Shown: positions 35,793 to 45,910 of the stretch, one piece after another
Layout of the letters: every line of letters starts with the position of its first letter
Position numbering within the stretch: the stretch's first letter is position 1
DNA from: Flavobacteriales bacterium
Lineage (GTDB): Bacteria; Bacteroidota; Bacteroidia; UBA10329
Length of the DNA: 64,000 nucleotides
Assembly (NCBI GenBank): GCA_021741075.1
Contig: JAIOYO010000006.1
Location: forward strand, 1-64,000
Reading direction: 5' to 3'
Notes under the pieces: model-generated
What the model was told of the DNA's origin: nothing
The model's database searches: none
What the model saw: only the letters and a program-made list of their open reading frames with translations
Program-made: the position numbers and the translations under genes

Positions 35793-38654
35793 ATGACAAA
35801 ACAAGACCCTTCAGAAGACAAAAGATTATTTCTACTTGATGCTTTCGCGCTCATTTACCGTGCGTATTTCGCCTTCGCGGGCAATCGCGTGGACAAGCAT
35901 GGCAATCGCTCCAGCGGCTACACCATGGTCAACTCCAAAGGTCAGAACACATCGGCCATTTTCGGTTTTACCAACACGCTTTTGGAGCTGTTGGAGAAGG
36001 AAAAGCCATCGCACATTGCCGTGGTGTTCGACATGCCCGGTACTACCCATCGCGAGGTGGAATTCACCGAATACAAGGCCAACCGACAAGCCATGCCTGA
36101 TGATCTTCGCGATAGCATTTCCTACATCCAAGATCTTATTCGGGGGTTCAGAATTCCCGTTTTGGGCGTGGAAGGATACGAAGCGGACGATGTGATTGGA
36201 ACGCTTGCCAAAAAAGCCGAGAAGCACGGTTATACCACGTATATGGTAACGCCCGACAAGGACTACGGTCAACTTGTTTCCGACAAGATCTTCATGTACA
36301 AACCGGCCAGAATGGGGAACGATATTGACGTGTTGGGACCAAAAGAGATCTGTGAGAAATACGGATTGGAGCGGCCAGAGCAACTTATCGATGTGCTTGG
36401 AATGTGGGGCGATTCGGTCGATAACATCCCTGGAATTCCTGGGGTGGGAGAGAAGACCGCCATCAAGTTCATTCAAGAATATGGCTCGATGGAAGGACTT
36501 TACGAGCACCTCGATGACCTGAAGGGAAAGATGAAGGAGAACGTGGAGAACAACCGCGAAAAGGCCATCATGTCCAAAATGCTGGCCACTATTATTCTCG
36601 ATGTGCCGATTGATTTTGATGAGGAAGACCTCATTATGGAGGAGCCGAACAAAGAAGCATTGGCCGAATTGTTTGCGGAATTGGAGTTTAGAACGATAGC
36701 CAAAAAGGTATTGGGACAAGAGGTGGCGGTAACCGCACCTCCTTCCGTAGTGCCGAAAAAGCAAGTAGCTCCTGTACAGATGGATATGTTTGCCGCAGCT
36801 GGCGCTGCAGTGGAAACGGCCGATGGCTCTGGTTATAAGACCATCTCAGACACGGAACACGACTATCAACTTATCGATACAGCAGAAAAGCGTAAGCAAC
36901 TCATTGCGACACTTTCAAAATCCGAAACCATCTGTTTTGATACGGAAACCACGGGCTTGGATACGCTTACGGCTGAATTGCTAGGCATCGCCTTTTCCAT
37001 CGAAAAAGGGAAAGGTTTTTATGTGTCCATTCCTGATAAGGAAGATGCAGCTAAGAAGGTTTGTTCAGAATTTCAATCCATTTTTTCGGACCGAAAGAAA
37101 ATCTTGATTGCGCAGAATTTGAAGTACGATTTGTGCATTTTGCTTCGTTATGGTGTGAGCATTTCGGCCAAGACCTTTGATACCATGTTGGCACATTATC
37201 TCATTAATCCCGACATGCGGCATGGAATGGATCTGTTGGCTGAAACTTACCTCGGTTATCAACCACAATCCATCACCGAATTGATTGGAAAACGCGGCAA
37301 AAACCAAGGAACAATGAAAGATGTTCCGTTGGAAGAAGTGAAAGAATATGCAGCCGAAGATGCCGACATCACCTTTCAGCTTTATGAGAAATTCAGTCCG
37401 CTGTTGGATGAAGTGGAGGTACGCAAACTCTTCAATGAAGTGGAGATGCCACTCATACCCGTGCTTGGCGCCATGGAAATGGAGGGAATCAGACTGGATG
37501 TGGAGGCGCTGAAAACCATGTCGATTGAACTCAATACAGACTTGATTCGACTTCAGGATGAGATCAAGCAATTGGCTGGTGTGGACGACTTCAACATTCA
37601 ATCGCCAAAGCAATTGGGCGAAATTCTGTTCGACCATCTCAAAATTGACACGAACGCGAAACGAACGGGTAAGACCGGACAGTACAAAACAGGCGAAGAA
37701 GTGCTGAGCAAACTGGTTGGAAAGCATCCAATTGTTCCGAAAATTTTGGATTACCGTTCTGTTCAGAAGCTGAAATCAACTTATGTGGATACGCTTCCTG
37801 AGTTGGTCAATCCGAAAACTGGAAAAATCCATACTTCTTACAATCAGGCGGTGGCAGCCACGGGCCGATTGAGTTCCGATAATCCCAATCTTCAGAACAT
37901 TCCGATTAGAACGGAGCGCGGTCGCGAGATTAGAAAAGCATTCATTCCGCGAAGCGAAGAATATGTGCTTTTAGCCGCGGATTATTCTCAAGTGGAACTT
38001 CGCATCATTGCTGCTTTGAGCAAAGACGGACCGATGATCGAGGCTTTCAAGCAAGGTCAAGACATTCACGCTGCCACAGCAGCCAAAGTTTTTGGGGTGA
38101 AATTGGAAGAGGTGGACCGTGAGATGCGAAGCAAGGCCAAGGCAGTCAACTTTGGATTGATGTACGGTCAATCGGCATTCGGTTTAGCCGATAATCTGGG
38201 TATTTCGAGAACTGAAGCAAGGGATATTATTGACGAATACTTCAAGCAATTTCCGACCATCCGTGCCTATATGGACAGTAACATTCAGTTTGCCAAAGAG
38301 CATGGATATGTGGAAACCATCATGGGCCGAAGACGCTATTTGCGCGACATCAATTCAAACAATCAAACCGTCAGAGGTTTTGCAGAGCGAAACGCGATTA
38401 ACGCACCTATTCAAGGCTCGGCTGCCGACATTATCAAAGTGGCCATGATTAACGTTCATGAAGAAATGAACAAGCAAAAAATGAAATCGAAATTGCTTCT
38501 TCAGGTGCATGACGAACTTGTTTTTGATGCGCACAAAGACGAATTGGACGAACTAAAAGCCCTTGTCAACGACAAAATGGTTAGTGCCGTAAACCTCGAA
38601 GTTCCTATGGTAGTGGATATGGGTGTTGGAAAGAACTGGTTGGAAGCGCACTGA
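35793..38654 (+). CDS. polA: DNA polymerase I
   Basis: 5' exonuclease (LFLLDAFALIYRAYFAF), 3'-5' exo (CFDTETTGLDTLTAELLGIAFS) and polymerase motifs (LLAADYSQVELRIIAALS, MRSKAKAVNFGLMYGQSAFGLA, LLQVHDELVFDAH). Confidence 0.98.
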   Translation: MTKQDPSEDKRLFLLDAFALIYRAYFAFAGNRVDKHGNRSSGYTMVNSKGQNTSAIFGFTNTLLELLEKEKPSHIAVVFDMPGTTHREVEFTEYKANRQAMPDDLRDSISYIQDLIRGFRIPVLGVEGYEADDVIGTLAKKAEKHGYTTYMVTPDKDYGQLVSDKIFMYKPARMGNDIDVLGPKEICEKYGLERPEQLIDVLGMWGDSVDNIPGIPGVGEKTAIKFIQEYGSMEGLYEHLDDLKGKMKENVENNREKAIMSKMLATIILDVPIDFDEEDLIMEEPNKEALAELFAELEFRTIAKKVLGQEVAVTAPPSVVPKKQVAPVQMDMFAAAGAAVETADGSGYKTISDTEHDYQLIDTAEKRKQLIATLSKSETICFDTETTGLDTLTAELLGIAFSIEKGKGFYVSIPDKEDAAKKVCSEFQSIFSDRKKILIAQNLKYDLCILLRYGVSISAKTFDTMLAHYLINPDMRHGMDLLAETYLGYQPQSITELIGKRGKNQGTMKDVPLEEVKEYAAEDADITFQLYEKFSPLLDEVEVRKLFNEVEMPLIPVLGAMEMEGIRLDVEALKTMSIELNTDLIRLQDEIKQLAGVDDFNIQSPKQLGEILFDHLKIDTNAKRTGKTGQYKTGEEVLSKLVGKHPIVPKILDYRSVQKLKSTYVDTLPELVNPKTGKIHTSYNQAVAATGRLSSDNPNLQNIPIRTERGREIRKAFIPRSEEYVLLAADYSQVELRIIAALSKDGPMIEAFKQGQDIHAATAAKVFGVKLEEVDREMRSKAKAVNFGLMYGQSAFGLADNLGISRTEARDIIDEYFKQFPTIRAYMDSNIQFAKEHGYVETIMGRRRYLRDINSNNQTVRGFAERNAINAPIQGSAADIIKVAMINVHEEMNKQKMKSKLLLQVHDELVFDAHKDELDELKALVNDKMVSAVNLEVPMVVDMGVGKNWLEAH

Positions 38655-38774
38655 CCTAACCCAATTTTCTAGTGATTTAAAAAGTTTGCAACCCTTAGCT
38701 CATCTAACCGTAAGCCACCATTCGCATACCTCAAACGAAATTCTATTTTTGTTCTAACATTGGAACTTAGGAAC

Positions 38775-39626
38775 ATGAACAAGTTATTTAAAACCCTACT
38801 AGGAGTGACGTTTGCCACTCTCATTCTCGCTTCATGCGGGTCCGAACAAAAACCTGTTGCTGAAGAAGTTGTTGATGATTCAACTTCGGAAATGACAGCC
38901 GAAGATTTGGCTCAAGCAGACGAAATGATTCAGAACATGCCATCTCCCATCGAAATGGCAATTTTGGTGAAACACGCTGGTGGCGAATACAACGCTAAAT
39001 TGCTCAACGATGTTAAGAAGATTGATTCGTACGTAACGCAAGGAAAAAAGACCATAAACATGGGAATTTACAGCTCGGATGTCGGTTATACTTCGCTTTA
39101 CAAGCAAACACAGGAAACGGTTTTTTACCTCAATAATGTGCGCAAACTTTCTGATGACATTGGTCTTTCAGATGCATTCGGTCAAACCATGTTTGATCGC
39201 GTAGAGTCAAACATTGAGAATCGCGATTCATTGCTTCAAATCCTCAGTGCATCTTACGATGTAGCAAATCAGTATTTGAAGGAAAACAACCGAATGAACA
39301 CATCTGTGCTGATGATTGGCGGAGGTTGGATAGAATCTATGTATTTGGCTGCTAACCTAGGCGCAAATGGAGGCCGACCAGAAGACATTATTTCTTTGCG
39401 AATTTTAGAGCAAGAAAAAGTGCTAGGCAAAATTGTACTAGCCATGAAAATGGTAGATGACGATCCGTTGGTGGCAGAATTTGCCGCAAAATTGGAGGAA
39501 TTATCGCAGGTTTTAGTAGCCAGCGAAATTCGAATTGGCGAAGGAGAAGAAGCTACCGTTGATGCAGCGAAAATGGAAAAAGTCTATGTGCTGGTTGATA
39601 AAATTCGTGCTTGGGCAGTAGCTTAA
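38775..39626 (+). CDS. Hypothetical lipoprotein
   Basis: MNKLFKTLLGVTFATLILASCGSE lipobox. Confidence 0.75.
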   Translation: MNKLFKTLLGVTFATLILASCGSEQKPVAEEVVDDSTSEMTAEDLAQADEMIQNMPSPIEMAILVKHAGGEYNAKLLNDVKKIDSYVTQGKKTINMGIYSSDVGYTSLYKQTQETVFYLNNVRKLSDDIGLSDAFGQTMFDRVESNIENRDSLLQILSASYDVANQYLKENNRMNTSVLMIGGGWIESMYLAANLGANGGRPEDIISLRILEQEKVLGKIVLAMKMVDDDPLVAEFAAKLEELSQVLVASEIRIGEGEEATVDAAKMEKVYVLVDKIRAWAVA

Positions 39627-39631
39627 TATTA

Positions 39632-41260
39632 ATGTCACTCAAACAAATTCTCTTAAAGCGATCGGTTCTTTGGTCGCTTTTTTTGTGCCTCATTTTTATT
39701 CAATCCAAAGCGCAGCATTTCGATTGGGCCGAAAGCATAGGCGGTTTGGGGCTGGATGTTGGTAGAGCCGTTGCCACGGATCAAGAAGGTAACGTGTTTG
39801 TGGTTGGGAACTTTACAGGCGGAACGCACATTGCCGATACATTCCTTACGGGTTATGGTTCGATGGAAGCGTTTGTTGCTAAGTTCACTTCGGAAGGGAA
39901 TTTCCTTTGGGCACGGGTCATTTCTGGTCCATTAGAGGACATGGCAAGAGGCGTAGTGACGGATTATGAAGGAAACGCATACGTGGTTGGGCATTTCACG
40001 GATACGGTAACCTTTTCCACTTCGTCCGCAGGAAATATTGCGGCAAAATCAGCTGGCGGACAAGATGTTTTTGTGGTTAAATATGCACCCAATGGTCATT
40101 TGGTTTGGAAACTTACAGGAGGAGGTTCGGGAGACGATACCGCAACCGACATTGATCAATATAGATGGAGCGGAAAACTCTACATAAGCGGAGGATTTGA
40201 AAACAGAGCCAGTTTTGGCAGCGCTACAATCCTTTCAAACGGCCTTTCTGATGCCTTTCTGATGAAAATGGATATGAGTGGTAACGCGCATTGGATTAGG
40301 AATGGTGGTGGACTCGAGCATGATGTTGCAGCTTCGGTGGCGGTTGGTAATGACGAGTCCGTCTACATCGTAGGCGATTTTTACGATCAGGCTGCATTCG
40401 GCTCTTCTCAGCTTCAAGCCATGGGTAGTTCGGATATGTACTTGGCCAAGTTTACCGAAAATGGAAACTTGGAATGGGTTCGTACCAATGGAGGAACCAC
40501 TGTGGATGTAGGCACATCTGTAGGAACCGATTTAAACGGAAAAGTGTTCGTTTCTGGGTATTTTCAAGGCACTACGCATTTCGACAATTTCTCAGCTTCT
40601 GCCTTGAGCTACAATGATGTTTTCGTCTCAAAATTTGATAGTGATGGTAACTGCGAGTGGTTGAGTTCTGCTGGTAGTTGGGGCCTCGATAATTGCTTAG
40701 GAATGGCAGTAGCTTGGGATGGATCAACCTACCTCACTGGTTTTTTCGAGGAAGAAATGTTTACCCAAAACGTGTCGTTTGTAGGCAATGGATACGATAT
40801 TTTCGTCCTAAATTTTAATCCTGATGGCTCCATCAAATATGGAAGAAATGCAGGCGCGGCAAGTTCCGATTTCGGAACGGGAATCTGTTTAGGACCCGAT
40901 CAAAGTCTATACATAACGGGGTACTATTTTTTCTTTGCAGATTTTGATCAAATCACCATTGGCAACGCAGATAATGGCGATTGTTTCTTGGCAAGAATGA
41001 GTGACATACTCTCGATTCCTGATGAATATGAGAACGTATTGAAACCTGAATGCCTCACCTACAATTACGGGCAAAAAATCATGCAGATTTCCTGCACCGA
41101 CCTCGGCAATTGGACGGTTGTAAATACGCTAGGACAAACCGTTGCCAACGGCATTGTAAACGAGGGTAAAATCGACCTTTCGTTTTTACCGACTGGTCAT
41201 TACGTCTTTAGGGCAAACCGAAATGGAACACTTGCCTCTTTGAAATTTGTTGTGCCTTAG
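39632..41260 (+). CDS. SBBP-type beta-propeller repeat protein with T9SS sorting domain
   Basis: Repeats GRAVATDQEGNVFVVGNFTGG, GVVTDYEGNAYVVGHFTDT, GNDESVYIVGDFYDQ; C-terminal NWTVVNTLGQTVANGIVNEGKIDLSFLPTGHYVFRA. Confidence 0.85.
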   Translation: MSLKQILLKRSVLWSLFLCLIFIQSKAQHFDWAESIGGLGLDVGRAVATDQEGNVFVVGNFTGGTHIADTFLTGYGSMEAFVAKFTSEGNFLWARVISGPLEDMARGVVTDYEGNAYVVGHFTDTVTFSTSSAGNIAAKSAGGQDVFVVKYAPNGHLVWKLTGGGSGDDTATDIDQYRWSGKLYISGGFENRASFGSATILSNGLSDAFLMKMDMSGNAHWIRNGGGLEHDVAASVAVGNDESVYIVGDFYDQAAFGSSQLQAMGSSDMYLAKFTENGNLEWVRTNGGTTVDVGTSVGTDLNGKVFVSGYFQGTTHFDNFSASALSYNDVFVSKFDSDGNCEWLSSAGSWGLDNCLGMAVAWDGSTYLTGFFEEEMFTQNVSFVGNGYDIFVLNFNPDGSIKYGRNAGAASSDFGTGICLGPDQSLYITGYYFFFADFDQITIGNADNGDCFLARMSDILSIPDEYENVLKPECLTYNYGQKIMQISCTDLGNWTVVNTLGQTVANGIVNEGKIDLSFLPTGHYVFRANRNGTLASLKFVVP

Positions 41261-41793
41261 GCCACTGTTTTCAGAATTCTATCAATCTGACCAATGTGAC
41301 GAATGACGTGCTGACGCATAAATTTCACACTTTGCAGCATGCTCAATTTCCCTGCTGCAGGGTGCTTGAAAAGCTCATTATCAATGATGTTTTCATCCAC
41401 AGTTTCATACTGCTTTCTTAGTGAAGAACGTACTTCATTCCATTCTGCCAAAGCTTGTGCGTAAGGAATGTTCATTCCTTCAGGAATTTGAGCCACCGGT
41501 GGAGCCTTGTACTTGATTGGAAGCGAAACCGCCAAATTCAGTAGCTTCTGCTTTACAGCAGCGCCAAACGTAGCCTTTTGATGTCCGCCCACCTCTAGCT
41601 TTTTCGTCATGTATTTAAAGGCACCAAGCTCTGCAACTTTCAGATGGTAAATGGTTTCGGTCACGGACCATGAATCTGCAGCAGGTTTTTTGGTGAGCGT
41701 TTCCTCCGAATACTGCTCCAATCGCTTGAGCAATTGTTGGCGCTCGTTTTCCATTTTGTCAAACGCTTCCAATAGTTCTTTTCGTGTTGCCAT
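41257..41793 (-). CDS. DinB family protein
   Basis: MATRKELLEAFDKMENERQQLLKRLEQYSEETLTKKPAADSWSVTETIYHLKVAE...MQSVKFMRQHVIRHIGQIDRI. Start adjusted. Confidence 0.85.
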   Translation of the reverse strand: MATRKELLEAFDKMENERQQLLKRLEQYSEETLTKKPAADSWSVTETIYHLKVAELGAFKYMTKKLEVGGHQKATFGAAVKQKLLNLAVSLPIKYKAPPVAQIPEGMNIPYAQALAEWNEVRSSLRKQYETVDENIIDNELFKHPAAGKLSMLQSVKFMRQHVIRHIGQIDRILKTVA

Positions 41794-41801
41794 AATTTCT
41801 T

Positions 41802-42824
41802 TCAATAAATGTTTAAGCGACTCACTGCCTTTGCGGTCCGCATCGGATTCCAATATCGCCAAGTTCTGTATTCCTCGAACGTTTTAACATGAGGAGGTAG
41901 CCATTTTAAGAATGCATCCTTATCGTTCTCTTGGAGAATGGTGGCCAAATAAGCTTCCAAAAACCCAAGGTTTTTTAATTCCACCAATCGTTGGAATAGT
42001 GGCGAAATGCTGAAGCCTGTGTAATTCCAATTTTCTAGGAGGCATTTTCGTTTTTCTAATTGAAGGTCTGATTCGTTAGCTGAATTCGAACACTTCTCTG
42101 AAAAAACAATATTCAAACTTTGATCTAGCTTCTCCGGATTGCCGTTCCATTCTAATTCAAAGACCGCATTTGAGCTCGCAGAAATTAGCATTGCAGACGA
42201 CCTCAACAGGTCTAAATCATCTGTCATATTGTAACACAATTCTGCATAAAACCACGCCCAAAGCTGATTGCCAGTGGCTTTCATTAGCTTGGCTGCCCAA
42301 AAGTAATTCTCAGCAAAATTGGGGGCTTTCTGAATACCTGTTTCAAACACGGCAAGCGCATCAACAGACTCTTCCATTGTCAGTTTTCTTTTTCCTAATT
42401 CTAAATATAGAATGCCCTCAGAGGGAAGCTTTAGGATACCATATCGAAGCGCGTCCAGTTCTTTTTTTCGCTCAGAATCGGGCGTTTTTTTCACTTCCTC
42501 TAACTCCAGATAACAGTTGGCTAAGGCGATGTATAAGTCAGCCTGTGAATTCTTGTTATACTGAAGTTCGAAAAGGTATTTCTCAGCCTTTTTGGGGTTT
42601 CCGCTTTTGAGGTAAGCTTTCCCAATCTCAAAGGCATAATCGTAATCATGAGGTTCGAGATTTCGTGCTTGTTTAAGCAGTTTTATACCTTCTTCAAACT
42701 GGCCTTCATCTATAAGTTTGATTCCTTTAACACCAATAGAGTAAGCGTCTTTGCCGTTCTCAGTTTGAGAAAACGTAAGCTGTGTAAGGAGCAAAAAACA
42801 GCAAGCAAGACCTAGGCGCATCAT
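41802..42824 (-). CDS. Tetratricopeptide repeat protein, secreted
   Basis: Signal peptide; YSIGVKGIKLIDEGQFEEGIKLLKQARNLEPHDYDYAFEIGKAYLKSGNPKKAEKYL. Confidence 0.8.
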   Translation of the reverse strand: MMRLGLACCFLLLTQLTFSQTENGKDAYSIGVKGIKLIDEGQFEEGIKLLKQARNLEPHDYDYAFEIGKAYLKSGNPKKAEKYLFELQYNKNSQADLYIALANCYLELEEVKKTPDSERKKELDALRYGILKLPSEGILYLELGKRKLTMEESVDALAVFETGIQKAPNFAENYFWAAKLMKATGNQLWAWFYAELCYNMTDDLDLLRSSAMLISASSNAVFELEWNGNPEKLDQSLNIVFSEKCSNSANESDLQLEKRKCLLENWNYTGFSISPLFQRLVELKNLGFLEAYLATILQENDKDAFLKWLPPHVKTFEEYRTWRYWNPMRTAKAVSRLNIY

Positions 42825-43003
42825 TTCTCAAATGTAGTCAAATGCGTTACCTTGATTGGTTCAGGTTGAGCAAGGAATTGCAGTAGTTTTCAGCTGTAGT
42901 GCGTGCTTATCTTGCTTGTTGGAGGGTCAATAATTGATTCAACATAAACCTGTCGTTTGTCGAAATCATTTTGTTGTAATCACGAACAAATTAAATATAG
43001 CTG

Positions 43004-44152
43004 TTGACTGTAACTATAGTGGTCGTTTGTCGTTTTACCCACCAGAACCAACATCAAATTTCAGGATTGGAAAATTTATTTGAGTACTACAAGGAACTGG
43101 AAAAAGACCGCCTTAGCTTCATCTTCAATGGAGACGTAAGTGATGATATTACGGATGGTATTATCCGTATTACAGAGTTCAATGTCAACAATTTCGAAGC
43201 GTTAGCAAGTCTTAGCAAACGAATTTCATTCATTATGGTTGAGTGTTTTCAAAACGTGGTTCGTCATGGATTGAAATCAGAACAAGGTTCGGAAAAAGAA
43301 AAAGCAGGTGGACTTTTTGCGGCCAGATTGATGGGCGAGGCCAACTATGTCAGCTCCATCAATTTGATTGATTTAGATGAGGTTGAGTTGCTACGCGAAA
43401 AGCTGAATCAACTAAACTCAATAGAAAAGGATAAGCTAAAAGCACTGTATTTAGAAGTGTTAAATAACCAAGAATTGTCTTCCAAGGGAGGCGCAGGGCT
43501 TGGGTTAATTCAATTGGCCAGAAAAGCAGGTCAGCCAATCTCATTCGATTTTCAGGATATCAGTGATCATCTTTCTAATTTTTATCTATCGCTAAAATTG
43601 ACTAGTGATGGTCAATCTGAGCCAGGAGAAGCTCTTCGTTTTACCAAATCGTTTGACGAGAAGATTAAAAACTCGGACGTACTTATGATTTATAAAGGCG
43701 ATTTTGGAAAGGATTCCATCATGCCGATTATTCAAATTATTGAAGAGAAAGTAAAATCAGATAATGAATTAACCAGCTCAAAAGGATTCTTCCTGATTTT
43801 GGTGGAATTACTTCAAAACGTATCACGTCATAATCTAAATAACATCAGTAAAGATGGTATTTTCATGATTACTGAAGACAAAAATGGAACGTATTGGACT
43901 TCTGTTGGTAACGTAGTTGATGCCGATACAAAGGCCTTGTTGATCAACCGCATTGATGGACTTAACGCCATGGATGAGATGGGATTGAAACAAGCATACA
44001 AACAAACCTTAAGAGAAGGATCATTCAGCGATAAAGGAGGAGCAGGATTGGGACTGATTGAAATTGCACGTAAGAGTTCAGAAAAGTTGAATTACAGCTT
44101 TGATGAGCTTGACAATGGAAACTATTTCTTCACATTTAATGTCAAATTTTAA
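43004..44152 (+). CDS. SiaB-like (DUF6272) kinase with two tandem GHKL-type domains
   Basis: Two internally homologous halves: ISFIMVECFQNVVRHGLK ... SSKGGAGLGLIQLARKAGQPISFDF and GFFLILVELLQNVSRHNLN ... SDKGGAGLGLIEIARKSSEKLNYSF. Exact start uncertain. Confidence 0.8.
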   Translation: MTVTIVVVCRFTHQNQHQISGLENLFEYYKELEKDRLSFIFNGDVSDDITDGIIRITEFNVNNFEALASLSKRISFIMVECFQNVVRHGLKSEQGSEKEKAGGLFAARLMGEANYVSSINLIDLDEVELLREKLNQLNSIEKDKLKALYLEVLNNQELSSKGGAGLGLIQLARKAGQPISFDFQDISDHLSNFYLSLKLTSDGQSEPGEALRFTKSFDEKIKNSDVLMIYKGDFGKDSIMPIIQIIEEKVKSDNELTSSKGFFLILVELLQNVSRHNLNNISKDGIFMITEDKNGTYWTSVGNVVDADTKALLINRIDGLNAMDEMGLKQAYKQTLREGSFSDKGGAGLGLIEIARKSSEKLNYSFDELDNGNYFFTFNVKF

Positions 44153-44155
44153 ATA

Positions 44156-44533
44156 ATGATTGAATCTTTAAGATTAGCGGCCACCGAAGATACCCCGTTG
44201 GTAGATTTCGATACAACAACTGGAATATTCAAGGTGAGTGGGCGATCGTTGCCAGAAGATGCGCTTGTGTTTTACAAGCCTATTGAAGACTGGTTAAAAG
44301 CCTATGTAGAAGACCCGCTTGACATGACCACTATGGAAATGTCGGTTGATTATTTCAACTCAGCATCCACACGTTACATTTTCAATATTCTAATGAGTTT
44401 GGAAGATTTGATTGATGCAGGAAAGGACGCCAAAATTATCTGGAACTATCGGAAAGATGATGATATGATTGAAGCCAAAGGCGAAGAGTTGGAAAGCATA
44501 TTGGAAGTGCCTTTTGAAATGAAAATGATTTAA
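44156..44533 (+). CDS. SiaC-like (DUF1987) regulatory phosphoprotein
   Basis: FKVSGRSLPEDALVFYKPIEDWLKAYVEDP...MEMSVDYFNSASTRYIFNILMSLEDL. Confidence 0.85.
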   Translation: MIESLRLAATEDTPLVDFDTTTGIFKVSGRSLPEDALVFYKPIEDWLKAYVEDPLDMTTMEMSVDYFNSASTRYIFNILMSLEDLIDAGKDAKIIWNYRKDDDMIEAKGEELESILEVPFEMKMI

Positions 44534-44538
44534 CACTT

Positions 44539-45639
44539 ATGGTGAGAGGCCCTGTTAAAGACGTGAGGATGCAGTATGCGCTCTATGGCGCCCTGTTTGG
44601 TTTGGCGTTCCCTGTTATTGCTACCATGTTTGATGCGTACATGCGCAACCTTGGCCTCGGCATAAATGGGCTTATTGAAGCCCAAAAAACGCAGCCACTT
44701 CATTGGATTATTGACACGGCACCACTCTTTCTAGGAATTTTCTCGTGTCTTGCTGGAATTAAGCAGCAAGATGTGATTGAGATGAACGAAAGCTTGGAGC
44801 GCAAAGTAGAACAGCGCACCGAAATGCTTCATGAACAAAACGAAGAGCTCCGTACCATTCAGGATGAATTAGAAGACAGTTTAACCCGTATTTCGCAGAG
44901 TATCAATTACGCGCAGCGTATTCAAGATGCTATTGTTTCAAACACAAATGAGCTGGAGTCGGCTTTTCCAGACTCGTTTGTCATGTTTAGACCGAGAGAC
45001 GTGGTTAGTGGCGATTTTCCTTGGTATTTAAAGAAAGGCGATTACCATTATTTAGCAGCGGTTGATTGTACCGGACATGGCGTTCCGGGCGCGTTTATGT
45101 CGCTCATTGGGTATTTTCTTTTGAACAGAATAGTGAAAGAAAAAGGGGTTTCGAACACAGATGAAATTCTAACCGAACTACACAAAGAAGTTGTGAAAGT
45201 GCTGAACCAAAGTGATGATTCGGATGTGCACGATGGAATGGATTTGGCACTTTGCCGTATAGACACGGTTAAAAAAGAAGTAATGTATTCTGGTGCTGGA
45301 AACCCAGTTTATCACCTAAACGAAGCTGAAATTACCGAGTATAAGGCAGATTACTGGAGCATTGGCGGAACGCAGTATCGCAAGCGAGGCGATTACAGCG
45401 CGCATTCGTTCAGCTATAAGGATGGCGACATGATTTCCATGTTCTCAGATGGTATTACTGATCAGTTTTCTGCTGATGGCCAAAAGAAATTCGGATTTAA
45501 AAAAATCAGAACCCATCTCGAAAACAATTCTTCCCAATCGATGGCAGATGTGAAAACGTCCTTTGAAGCTGAAATGAATCAATGGATGGGCGATCACAAG
45601 CAGCTAGACGATATGCTAATGATGGGCGTGAGGTTGTAA
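44539..45639 (+). CDS. Membrane-anchored PP2C/SpoIIE-type serine phosphatase (SiaA-like)
   Basis: Two N-terminal hydrophobic segments, coiled coil, then FVMFRPRDVVSGDFPW...LAAVDCTGHGVPGAFMSLIG...GMDLALCRID...DMISMFSDGITDQF. Confidence 0.92.
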   Translation: MVRGPVKDVRMQYALYGALFGLAFPVIATMFDAYMRNLGLGINGLIEAQKTQPLHWIIDTAPLFLGIFSCLAGIKQQDVIEMNESLERKVEQRTEMLHEQNEELRTIQDELEDSLTRISQSINYAQRIQDAIVSNTNELESAFPDSFVMFRPRDVVSGDFPWYLKKGDYHYLAAVDCTGHGVPGAFMSLIGYFLLNRIVKEKGVSNTDEILTELHKEVVKVLNQSDDSDVHDGMDLALCRIDTVKKEVMYSGAGNPVYHLNEAEITEYKADYWSIGGTQYRKRGDYSAHSFSYKDGDMISMFSDGITDQFSADGQKKFGFKKIRTHLENNSSQSMADVKTSFEAEMNQWMGDHKQLDDMLMMGVRL

Positions 45640-45908
45640 TGCCTTCCGTCAAAATTCAGGTTTCAGGAAAAGTTCAAGGCGTTTGGTTTCGTAAGTACAC
45701 ATGCGATGAAGCAATAGAAATAGGTCTTTTAGGAACCGTACAAAACCTCCAAAATGGAGACGTTCTCATTTACGTTTCAGGAACTAAACAACAAATTTCG
45801 GCATTGGTAAAATGGTGCTGGCAAGGTTCCCCGCTTTCAAACGTATCGGACGTTAAATTGAGCACGACAGAATCTGTTGAATTTCCTGATTTCAGGATTA
45901 TCGAATAG
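45639..45908 (+). CDS. acyP: Acylphosphatase
   Basis: VKIQVSGKVQGVWFRKYTCDEAIEIGLLGTVQNLQNGDVLIYVSGTKQQI. ATG overlaps the upstream TAA. Confidence 0.92.
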   Translation: MPSVKIQVSGKVQGVWFRKYTCDEAIEIGLLGTVQNLQNGDVLIYVSGTKQQISALVKWCWQGSPLSNVSDVKLSTTESVEFPDFRIIE

Positions 45909-45910
45909 GA

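Noticed and set aside
35832-36764. 310-aa minus-strand ORF antisense to polA (and 37065..37727 -)
   Set aside because: polA motifs are intact in the + frame; the antisense translations show no recognisable domain and are codon-bias artefacts.
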